Both the position numbers and the translations under genes were made by a program. From Rhizobium sp. P40RR-XXII (GTDB taxonomy: Bacteria; Pseudomonadota; Alphaproteobacteria; Rhizobiales; Rhizobiaceae), in the NCBI RefSeq assembly GCF_012641405.1, contig NZ_JABAII010000004.1, forward strand, positions 62,001-126,000: a DNA stretch of 64,000 nucleotides. The letters are read 5' to 3'. The notes below the pieces were generated by a model. That model was not told where the DNA came from. It saw nothing but the letters and a program-made list of their open reading frames with translations, and did not search any database. Positions 51,284-59,476 of the stretch are shown piece by piece. Each line of letters begins with the position of its first letter. Within the stretch, counting starts at the first letter, position 1.

Positions 51284-52053
51284 TGGTCATCTCCAATTCT
51301 CAATTCAGCAACAAAATCATAGGCATCGCCGCGATAGTGCGAACGTGTGTATTCAACGACGCGCTGGTCCGCGAGGCGCGAGACGCGTTCGATCAGCAGC
51401 GCGGGCGCCCCGGCCTTGACGGTCAGGATCGATGCGGAGGTGGGGTCGAGCGTCACGGCGGTCAGCCTTTGCTGGGCGCGCACGGGCCTGAAGCCCCTGG
51501 CGGACAGCGCATCATAGAGCGATCCTTCGGATATGGCTTCCTCGCCAAGGAATTTGATGGGCACGACGGCGCGCTCGATGGCAAGCGGCTGGCCGTCGGC
51601 CAGCCGCAGTCGGTCGAGCCGCAGCACGGGCTCGTCGAGGCCGAGGCCGAGCAGGAAGGATTCTTCCGGAGCCGGCGCGCTGACCGTGCGCTGGAGGATG
51701 CGCGCCGCCGGCTCGCGACCACGCGAGCGCATGTCGGCCGAAAAGGAGGAGAGGCGCCAGAGCGGCTGCTCGATACGCTCGACATGCTGCGAAACGAAGG
51801 TGCCGCTGCCATGGCGCGATTCGATGACGCCCGAGGTGAGCAGGTCGCGATAGGCTGTTCGCACCGTGACGCGGCCGATCTGCAGGGCACCAGCAAGATC
51901 GCGCTCTCCCGGCAGCGCCGTGCCTGGTTTCAGCAGCCCTTCTTGGATGAGACCGGTCAGCGCCTGCGCCAGGCGCTTATAAAGCGGCCCGCTGCCGGTT
52001 CCGTTGCTGAGGCCGCGATTGTTCAATTCGGCGATCAAACTGGTTCTATCCAT
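51280..52053 (-). CDS. GntR/HutC-family regulator of the amino-sugar operon
   Basis: A 257-residue repressor. The N-terminal GntR winged helix reads PGTALPGERDLAGALQIGRV and TVRTAYRDLLTSGVIESRHG. The C-terminal UTRA domain (SVLRLDRLRLADGQPLAIER-type sequence, ...GAPALLIERVSRL) senses a sugar phosphate. It is first in the nag operon and most likely represses it (NagR/NagQ role). A tandem 11-bp direct repeat just upstream of its ATG is the probable operator. Confidence 0.88.
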   Translation of the reverse strand: MDRTSLIAELNNRGLSNGTGSGPLYKRLAQALTGLIQEGLLKPGTALPGERDLAGALQIGRVTVRTAYRDLLTSGVIESRHGSGTFVSQHVERIEQPLWRLSSFSADMRSRGREPAARILQRTVSAPAPEESFLLGLGLDEPVLRLDRLRLADGQPLAIERAVVPIKFLGEEAISEGSLYDALSARGFRPVRAQQRLTAVTLDPTSASILTVKAGAPALLIERVSRLADQRVVEYTRSHYRGDAYDFVAELRIGDDQ

Positions 52054-52059
52054 GGTGTA

Positions 52060-52081
52060 TATTTAGAACCTATTTAGAACC
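52060..52081 (-). promoter_or_regulatory. Tandem 11-bp repeat, probable GntR operator
   Basis: TATTTAGAACC occurs twice without a gap (52060-52070 and 52071-52081), seven bases upstream of the gntR start codon. The 11-base period is one helical turn. A repressor bound here would block the whole operon. Confidence 0.55.
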
Positions 52082-52456
52082 AATTCACAAGGTGAATCTG
52101 GTCGCAGCGCAAAAAAGAATCTGGAGGGTTATTTGAGGACGCATCAGGCGGTGCGGCGACTTCGGGCGACCTCATGTAAGCCGGATTGAACTAAGACGCG
52201 GGTTGTTTGACCTGCTATGGGGAATTGAGAGCCAACCTGCCGGAGATGAAGGACGCCGTATCTCGTCCCGACTGCTTTGCGGGCGGCACTGAGCCGGGAA
52301 TGATGCTTTCCGGTGCGGTTTGCCGAGGACTTTGCGGACTTCGCTGCGATATTGGAAGGGATCCGCAGCCTTTTGAGCTTGCTGCGGTCGAGCGATATTG
52401 CTCGCCGAAGACGCGCTGAACGACTGGGAATATTCTGAGAGGCTGATTGTCGGGCA

Positions 52457-53643
52457 TCATGATGTATCGCACCGGAAGGATGATGGTCGCGGTGGTGCAA
52501 CAGGCGCTAGGGTGACGCCTGTCCTACGCATGGGACGCCGGCAATAGGGGCATTCGTAGGACTGCCCGTGCTGTGATTTGGCGGGATGCGGTTGCCCGCC
52601 TGTTGGTGATGGCTGGCCGAGGAGGCATCTGCAGAGACCGAGACGATCCCGTCGATGGCTATTGGCGAGAAAGCCGAAGTGGCGCATGCGGTGGAAGCCG
52701 TCAGGAAGGACATGAAGGAGAAAGCGCCGGATAAATTCGTGGGGATGAAGACGCATGATCTTCTCACGGTCGCGACCATTGCCACGGTAATCCTTCCATC
52801 GGAAGGCAACATGGTCGTCATCGGCATCGACGATGCGGCATTGGCGATGGCGACACGATGGGTGTAGCGGCCGAGATAGGCGAGCACCTGGTCCGGCCCC
52901 CCGAATGGTGGCTTCGAATAGACGACCCATTCGACGCTGCGAGCACGCGCGAGAAGGCGAGTGAACGCATCGTCGTCGTTGAGATGGCTGAGGTCGTTGG
53001 AGAAGCGGAGTTCACCGTGAGCGAAGGCTTCAGCAAGAGCAGTCAGAAAGAGCCGCCGAAACAGGCGCGACAGCACGCGCACGGGCAGAAAGAAGGCCGG
53101 CCGGGATGCAACCCACCTTGACCTGTCCGGCGAGAGACCGCCGCCCGGCACGACGCAATGGACATGGGGATGATGGGTCATCGCCTGACCCCAAGTGTGA
53201 AGCACGGCGGTGATGCCGATCTCGGCGCCCAGCCATTTGAGATTGGCGGCGATGGTCTGCAGCGTCTCGGACGAGATCCGCATCAGCAATGCATAGACGA
53301 CCGCCTTGTTGTGGAAGGCGATCTCGGCGATGGCCGGAGGCAGGGTGAAGACCACATGGAAGTATGGGACCGGTAAGAGATCGGCGATGCGTGCATCGAC
53401 CCACTCCTTGCGAGCAGCCCCCTGACACTTCGGGCAGTGGCGATTACGACAGGAGTTATAGGAGATGCGGGTGCTGCCGCACCCATCGCAGGCATCGACG
53501 TGTCCCCCGAGCCGGGACGTCCGGCAGGCTTCTATCGCGCCCATGACGCGTCGTTCGCCGCGGCCAAGATGACCGGCGCTCTCTCGCCTGTAGGGGCCCC
53601 CATGTCGCCGAAAGATGTCGGCGACTTCGAAGGTAGGGCGCAA
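52457..53643 (-). pseudogene. IS91-family transposase, disrupted by a frameshift
   Basis: The first part reads as a typical IS91 transposase: MRPTFEVADIFRRHG, zinc finger CDGCGSTRISYNSCRNRHCPKCQ, VPYFHVVFTLPP, HHPHVHCVVPGGGLS and the Y2 motif LAYLGRYTHRVAIAN. Just after IAN (near 52838-52843) the family sequence continues in another frame (CRIVDADDDHVAFRWKDYRG, then RRFLLHVLPDGFHRMRHFGF, ending at 52457). The loss of one base would explain this. Without programmed frameshifting the catalytic protein lacks its C-terminal third, so the element is probably no longer mobile on its own. Confidence 0.85.
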
Positions 53644-53647
53644 CCGA

Positions 53648-54511
53648 TTACGATTCCGGCGGCGTCACCTCCAGCCGTAGCCGATCGAGCGGGCTGGCGG
53701 TCGACCGGATCGTGTCGGTGGAAACCTGCGTATAGTGTGCCGTGCTCGACAGATGGGCATGGCCGAGCAGGACCTGGATGATGCGGATATCGGTGCCATT
53801 CTCCAGCAGGTGAGTGGCAAAGGAATGCCGCAACGTATGGACGGTAACGCGCTTTGAAAGGCCTGTCGCGGCAACTGCCGACCGACAGGCGGCATTTAAC
53901 ACGGTCGGTTCGATCGGCTTGTCAGCATCACGCCCTGGAAAAAGGAACCCCGTGGGACGCGACAGACGCCAATAGCTGCGCAGGATGCCGAGCAGTTCGG
54001 TTGACAGCATAACGTATCGGGCTTTGGCGCCTTTACCATGGCGAACATGCATCACCATGCGGGAGCTATCGATATCCTCGACCTTCAGTCCGCAGACCTC
54101 ACCGACCCTCAGGCCAGCGGCATAAGCCGTGGTCAGCGCCACGCGCGCCTTCAGACTGGAGACGGCCTCAAGAAATTGCACCACCTCGTCCGCCGACAAA
54201 ATAACCGGAAGCTTCCGCGGCGCGCGCGCGTACGGGATCCGCTCGGGGATATCATCCTGACCCAGAGTGATCCCATAGAAAAACCGAAGAGCGCATACAA
54301 TCTGGTTCAACGATGCCCAGGATATCCCGGTTGAGACGAGGTAAACCTGGAAGCTACGAATATCGTCAAGGTCGAGCCGATCAGGCGACCGGTCGAAATA
54401 GCGGCTGAACTTCCGTACAGCGTTGATGTAGGATCGTTGGGTTGCCGGGGAAAGATTGCGGACCGTCATGTCCTCGATCATCCGGCGACGAAGAGGGCTT
54501 ATCTCAGCCAT
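53648..54511 (-). CDS. Tyrosine recombinase associated with the IS91-type element
   Basis: A 287-residue phage-integrase-type recombinase. The N-terminal SAM-like domain reads NLSPATQRSYINAVRKFSRY. The catalytic residues are visible: Arg in AAGLRVGEVCGL, H-x-x-R in HTLRHSFATHLLE, His in LLGHAHLSSTAHY and the Tyr of TAHYTQV. It stops 5 bases before the transposase frame. Such XerC/D-like genes accompany some IS91-family elements. ATG at 54511 follows AGGAGG; it appears intact. Confidence 0.88.
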   Translation of the reverse strand: MAEISPLRRRMIEDMTVRNLSPATQRSYINAVRKFSRYFDRSPDRLDLDDIRSFQVYLVSTGISWASLNQIVCALRFFYGITLGQDDIPERIPYARAPRKLPVILSADEVVQFLEAVSSLKARVALTTAYAAGLRVGEVCGLKVEDIDSSRMVMHVRHGKGAKARYVMLSTELLGILRSYWRLSRPTGFLFPGRDADKPIEPTVLNAACRSAVAATGLSKRVTVHTLRHSFATHLLENGTDIRIIQVLLGHAHLSSTAHYTQVSTDTIRSTASPLDRLRLEVTPPES

Positions 54512-54614
54512 CGGGGCCTCCTGTCTGAAGGGTGGGTTGCAACACAACCATCCTCTCAGTCAGGGGGCTCTCGTCAAAGCCCGCCTCAAATCGCCGCGAT
54601 TAGCGGCTTAGTTC

Positions 54615-54647
54615 AATCGGCCGGGCGCTTTGGACGCCCGGCCGATT
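54615..54647 (-). terminator. Strong hairpin downstream of galM at the IS boundary
   Basis: AATCGGCCGGGCG (54615-54627), a seven-base loop and CGCCCGGCCGATT (54635-54647) form a perfect 13-bp stem. It lies just past the galM stop. On the minus strand the expected U-run is missing and the mobile element's end (GATTGAACTAAG) begins instead, which suggests the element inserted into the galM terminator. Confidence 0.6.
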
Positions 54648-54672
54648 TTCAACTGAGCAGAGCATGTCCTGC

Positions 54673-55698
54673 TCAGTTCTTGGTGAAGATATAATCCGTT
54701 TCCTGCCGCAATACCTCGCCTGGGCGGAGCACGGCATTGGGGAAGCCTTCGTGGTTGATGGCATCGGGCCAGACCTGCGTTTCCAGGCAGAAGCCGGCGA
54801 ATGGGCCGATCTTGCGGCCGTCATGGCCGGGAACCGGTACGTCGAGCTTAAAGCCGGCATAGAACTGCACGCCGGGCTCGGTGGTGCGCACCTCGAGCGA
54901 GACGCCGGAATTGACGCTGCGGGCAAGCACGACGGAGCGTTTGGCGGTGCGTTCGCTCGACAGGCAGAAATTGTGATCGTAGAGCGCCTGCTCGCTTCCC
55001 TCGAAGCGCCTCATCGGCGCCATCTCGCGGAAATCGAAGACCGTGCCTTCGACGGAGCGGATTTCGCCTGTCGGAATCTGCTTGTCGTCGGTTGGCGTGT
55101 AGTGATCGGCGGCGATCATGATGTCATGGCCGAGCGCATCGTCACGGCCGTCGAGGTTGAAATAGGCATGCTGACAGACATTGGCGAGCGTCGGCCGGTC
55201 GGTGGTCGATTCGTAGGTCACCGAGAGTTCACCATTGCCATGCACCCGATAGGTCGCGTGGATGGTGCAATTGCCGGGATAGCCGGCGCGCCCGTCTGGA
55301 TCGACGATCTTCAGGACGACGCGGTCGGTGTCGTGCTCGACGATGGTCCAATTGCGCTTGGCGATATTGTCTTTGCCGCCGTGCAGGTGGTTGACGCCCT
55401 TTTCATTGAGCTCGAGCTGGTATTGTTTGCCGTCCAGCGTGAAGCGGCCGGCTCCGATGCGGTTGGCGCAGCGTCCGGGCGTGGCGCCGAAATAGGAGGA
55501 ATGGGCGGGATAATCGGCAAAATCGTCGAAACCGAGCAGGAGCGAAGACTCATGGCCGTCGAGGCGCAGATCCTGGATGACCGCCCCCCAGGACATGATA
55601 TGTGCCGTCAGGCCGCCGCCAACGATCTTGACGCGATAGACGGTATCCCCATCGGCCGTCGTCCCAAAATGTTCCCGCTGCAAATTGCTTTCCGTCAT
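54673..55698 (-). CDS. galM: Aldose 1-epimerase (galactose mutarotase)
   Basis: A 341-residue beta-sandwich enzyme that interconverts alpha and beta anomers of aldohexoses. Motifs: GATPGRCANRIGAGRF, NHLHGG, catalytic His in CQHAYFNL, and the C-terminal catalytic Glu region FCLETQVWPDAINHEGFP. It is cytoplasmic and feeds sugar catabolism. The gene is complete; the IS91-type element lies just beyond its stop codon. Confidence 0.93.
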   Translation of the reverse strand: MTESNLQREHFGTTADGDTVYRVKIVGGGLTAHIMSWGAVIQDLRLDGHESSLLLGFDDFADYPAHSSYFGATPGRCANRIGAGRFTLDGKQYQLELNEKGVNHLHGGKDNIAKRNWTIVEHDTDRVVLKIVDPDGRAGYPGNCTIHATYRVHGNGELSVTYESTTDRPTLANVCQHAYFNLDGRDDALGHDIMIAADHYTPTDDKQIPTGEIRSVEGTVFDFREMAPMRRFEGSEQALYDHNFCLSSERTAKRSVVLARSVNSGVSLEVRTTEPGVQFYAGFKLDVPVPGHDGRKIGPFAGFCLETQVWPDAINHEGFPNAVLRPGEVLRQETDYIFTKN

Positions 55699-56055
55699 AT
55701 CAGCTCATCCACTCCCTATCGAAATGCGAGGCCAGACCCTGCCCCCAATCGCGCCGTTCCGCAACCGGTTCGATGGCGAAATTTAGGGGCGGGCGGAAGG
55801 GGATCAAGGCTCGGTCTGGCTTTCGAGCGCTACGCTGCGCCGGAAGTGTGCAATGCCTATGACAGAGCGGCCAGTTTCGCTGACGGCCTTCCTTATAGGG
55901 GCGGGGTAACCGCATGTGAAATGAGGTCGTTGGCGCGCATTCCTTCTCCCCGAGAGGAGAAGGAACATACGGCGCCGACGTGCCTCATATGGGACTGCCT
56001 GCTGCCAGTGAGAAGAGGGTTGGGGTGAGGGGCTAAGGGTGCAGACAGCTAGGGC
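55699..56055. repeat. Intergenic region with CTTCTCC palindromic repeat
   Basis: No gene is seen in these 357 bases. TTCCTTCTCC / GGAGAAGGAA (about 55949-55974) is a hairpin, followed by GAGAAGAGGGTTGGGGTGAG, which is the other end of the same mosaic repeat type as 540-790. It lies between galM and the VWA gene; both are read leftwards, so it sits 3' of the VWA gene. Confidence 0.6.
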
Positions 56056-57249
56056 TTAGCGCGACAATTCCATTGTCGCCTTTTCCAGCCCGCCGAGCGT
56101 CAGCGGATACATGCGGTCGGTCATCAGGCGGCGGATGATGGAGATGGAGGTCGTATAGCCCCAATAGTTTTCCGGCACGGGGTTGATCCAGATGCATTTG
56201 CGGAAATGGCCGGTCACGCGGCCGAGCCAGGTCTCGCCCGCCTCCTTGTTCCAATGCTCCACCGAGCCGCCGGCCTGAGTGATCTCGTAGGGGCTCATGG
56301 AGGCGTCGCCGACGAAGACGACGCGGTAATCGGGGCCGAAGGTGCGGATCAGGTCCGTCGTTGGCGTGATATCGACCCGCCGCCGGCGATTGTCCTTCCA
56401 AACGCCCTCGTAAAGGCAGTTGTGGAAGTAGAAATATTCCATGTGGCGGAACTCCGCGCGGGCGGCAGAGAAGAGTTCCTCCACGATGCGGACATGGTCG
56501 TCCATCGAGCCGCCGACATCGAAGAACATGAGAAGTTTGACGGCGTTGCGGCGTTCCGGCCGCGTCTGGACGTCGAGATAGCCATGTTCGGCGGTGGCGC
56601 GGATAGTGCCGGATAGGTCAAGCTCTTCGGCTGCCCCTTCGCGCACCCAGCGGCGCAGGCGCTTCAACGCCACCTTGATGTTGCGGGTGCCGAGCTCGAC
56701 GCGGTCGTCGAGATTCTTGAAGTCGCGCCGATCCCAGACCTTGACCGCACGGCGATGGCGCGAAGTTTCCTGGCCGATGCGCACGCCTTCCGGGTTATAG
56801 CCATAAGCGCCGAAGGGCGAGGTTCCGGCCGTGCCGATCCATTTCGAGCCGCCCTGATGCCGGCCCTTCTGTTCGGCGAGCCGCTCACGCAGTGTCTCCA
56901 TCAGCTTGTCGAAGCCGCCGAGCGCCTCGATCTGCTTTCGCTCTTCTTCGGTCAGATGCCGCTCGGCGAGCTTGCGCAGCCATTCGTCGGGAATGGCGGT
57001 CGGCTCCACCGCTTCTCCATCGGCATTGCCGCCGATAGCTTCGACTCCGCGGAAATAATCGGCGAAGATCTGGTCGAAGCGATCAATGAAGCGCTCGTCC
57101 TTGATCAGCGCCGCGCGGGCGAGATAGTAGAAGGCCTCGACGTCATAATCGGCAATCCCTTCTTCCATCCCCTCGAGCAGCGATAGGAACTCCCGGAGCG
57201 TTACCGGAACCTTCGCTTCCTTCAGTTTCAGGAAGAAGGGAATGAACAA
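56056..57249 (-). CDS. VWA (CoxE-like) protein, partner of a MoxR ATPase
   Basis: A 397-residue cytoplasmic protein. The C-terminal VWA domain carries the MIDAS motif DVGGSMDDH (DxGxS), and the region VELGTRNIKVALKRLRRWVR and ELDLSGTIRATAEHGYLDVQ is the CoxE-type linker. CoxE proteins work with MoxR AAA+ ATPases as chaperones for metal-centre insertion or complex assembly. The matching MoxR is 1.2 kb upstream, beyond metA. TTG start at 57249 lies 3 bases after the metA stop, with AGGAAAGGA inside the metA end, so it is coupled to metA. Confidence 0.85.
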   Translation of the reverse strand: MFIPFFLKLKEAKVPVTLREFLSLLEGMEEGIADYDVEAFYYLARAALIKDERFIDRFDQIFADYFRGVEAIGGNADGEAVEPTAIPDEWLRKLAERHLTEEERKQIEALGGFDKLMETLRERLAEQKGRHQGGSKWIGTAGTSPFGAYGYNPEGVRIGQETSRHRRAVKVWDRRDFKNLDDRVELGTRNIKVALKRLRRWVREGAAEELDLSGTIRATAEHGYLDVQTRPERRNAVKLLMFFDVGGSMDDHVRIVEELFSAARAEFRHMEYFYFHNCLYEGVWKDNRRRRVDITPTTDLIRTFGPDYRVVFVGDASMSPYEITQAGGSVEHWNKEAGETWLGRVTGHFRKCIWINPVPENYWGYTTSISIIRRLMTDRMYPLTLGGLEKATMELSR

Positions 57250-57252
57250 GCC

Positions 57253-58179
57253 TCAGGTCCTTTCCTGGCCGATCTCCTCCAGATCATAGGGCGTTGTCTG
57301 GTAGATCTCGTTGATCCAGTTGCCGAAGAACAAATGCGCGTGGCTTCGCCACCGGTTCTGCGGGGCAATCTCCGGATCGTTATGCGGGAAGTAATTGTGC
57401 GGCATCTTGATCGGCACGCCGGCATTCACATCGCGGAAATACTCGTCCGCCAGCGAGGTGGAATCGTACTCCACGTGATTGAACATGTAGAGCCGGTTGC
57501 AGGCCTGTTCGTGCACGAGGCAGACGCCCATCTCGCTCGAATCCATCAGGATCTGCAGCCCCGGCACTTTTTCGATGTCGGCGCGCTTCACCTCAGTCCA
57601 GCGCGAGACTGGAATGGCGAAATCGTCGGAAAAGCCATTGAGGTAGACCGAAGAGGGCTTCAGGTTCTGGTGGCGATAGACGCCGAACGCCTTCTCCGTC
57701 AGCGTGTATTTCGGCACCTTATGGAAGTGGTAGACGGCCGCCATCGCGCCCCAGCAGACATTCAGCGTCGAATGGACGTTGGTGGCCGTCCAGTCGAAGA
57801 TCTGCTGCATCTCCTCCCAGTAGGTGACATCTTCGTATTCGAGCAGCTCGATCGGCGCGCCTGTTATGATGAAGCCGTCGAACTTGCGGTGCTTCACCTC
57901 TTCCCAAGTCTCATAGAAGGCGAGGAGATGCTCTTCGGAGGTGTTCTTGGCCTTATGCGCGCCGATGCGCACCAGCGAAAACTCCACCTGCAGCGGCGAT
58001 GCGCCGACCAGGCGCGCCATCTGGACCTCGGTCTTGATCTTGTTCGGCATGAGGTTGAGAAGCCCGATCTGAAGGGGGCGGATATCCTGACGGAACGCCA
58101 CCGTTTCGGTCATCACCCGCACGCCCTCGTTCTGGAGGGTTTCAAAGGCGGGCAGCGTATCGGGAATCTTGATGGGCAT
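57253..58179 (-). CDS. metA: Homoserine O-acetyltransferase (MetA)
   Basis: A 308-residue enzyme activating homoserine for methionine synthesis. Family numbering holds exactly: nucleophile C142 in [10 protein letters not shown], then [15 protein letters not shown] with the catalytic His and Glu. Residue 111 is Glu ([14 protein letters not shown]), not Gly; in the MetA family Glu111 marks use of acetyl-CoA rather than succinyl-CoA, so the product should be O-acetylhomoserine. ATG at 58179; the frame extension to 58221 overlaps the terminator and is rejected. It is controlled by the SAM-II riboswitch and terminator upstream. Confidence 0.95.
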   Translation of the reverse strand: MPIKIPDTLPAFETLQNEGVRVMTETVAFRQDIRPLQIGLLNLMPNKIKTEVQMARLVGASPLQVEFSLVRIGAHKAKNTSEEHLLAFYETWEEVKHRKFDGFIITGAPIELLEYEDVTYWEEMQQIFDWTATNVHSTLNVCWGAMAAVYHFHKVPKYTLTEKAFGVYRHQNLKPSSVYLNGFSDDFAIPVSRWTEVKRADIEKVPGLQILMDSSEMGVCLVHEQACNRLYMFNHVEYDSTSLADEYFRDVNAGVPIKMPHNYFPHNDPEIAPQNRWRSHAHLFFGNWINEIYQTTPYDLEEIGQERT

Positions 58180-58200
58180 TGTTTTCACTCGACCAAATAC

Positions 58201-58235
58201 AAAAAAACCGGCCGCGATCATGAATCGCTACCGGT
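58201..58235 (-). terminator. Attenuator terminator of the metA leader
   Basis: On the minus strand ACCGG-TA-GCGAT, a TTCATG-type loop, ATCGC-GG-CCGGT form a stem followed by seven U (58207-58201). It lies between the SAM-II aptamer and the metA start, so the riboswitch probably controls termination. Confidence 0.85.
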
Positions 58236-58245
58236 CCGCACGCGG

Positions 58246-58298
58246 CCCTTTAGCGACTTATTTAACGTGGCTGCAAGCCGGCCGGCCAAATCACCACA
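58246..58298 (-). promoter_or_regulatory. SAM-II riboswitch
   Basis: The minus strand reads GGTGATTTGGCCGGCCGG, then CTTGCAGCCACGTTAAATAA, then GTCGCTAAAGGG. This matches the SAM-II pseudoknot consensus (TGATTT ... GCTTGCAGC-AC-TTAAA-AA ... GCTAAA), known upstream of metA in Rhizobiales. It binds S-adenosylmethionine and shuts off metA. Confidence 0.93.
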
Positions 58299-58468
58299 AG
58301 GAGAAATGCATAAACCTGCTGTCTCTGCGGGTCAATGGGGCAACTCCAAACCCAGACACGCGTAGGCCTGAACTCCGGAGCCTCGAAGCACGAGGGCGGC
58401 TGATAGACCCCGTTGTCTGTTGGAGAAGGTTTCCGCAATTTTTTGGGCGGAAAGCACGGCGAGGGTCA

Positions 58469-59311
<843 letters not shown>

Positions 59312-59476
59312 CGGAAGGCTTTCTCAATTTTTCAAAGGCAAGCTAATTGCTGACCTAATTCGGTTCAAGGCGCGAAACCGTGTATATACGAACGTGATCG
59401 CACTGATCTATTGCAAGGATGGACATGGGGGCGGGTCATGGTTAACTGACGGGATGTGCGTCGCAGGGAAGTGCTG

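Larger units (their letters stand above)
52184..54618 (-). mobile_element. IS91-type element with tyrosine recombinase and frameshifted transposase
   Basis: The segment holds a tyrosine recombinase gene and an IS91-family transposase on the same strand. An inverted 12-mer flanks it: GATTGAACTAAG at 52184-52195 and CTTAGTTCAATC at 54607-54618. Both contain the tetranucleotide GAAC/GTTC, the known IS91-family target. I use these as provisional ends. The stretch 52196-52456 is non-coding element end as far as I can see. The element separates the amino-sugar operon from galM. Confidence 0.6.

Noticed and set aside
52207..52419. Frames on both strands in the low-coordinate end of the IS91-type element
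   Set aside because: No family pattern or ribosome-binding site; more likely non-coding element end.
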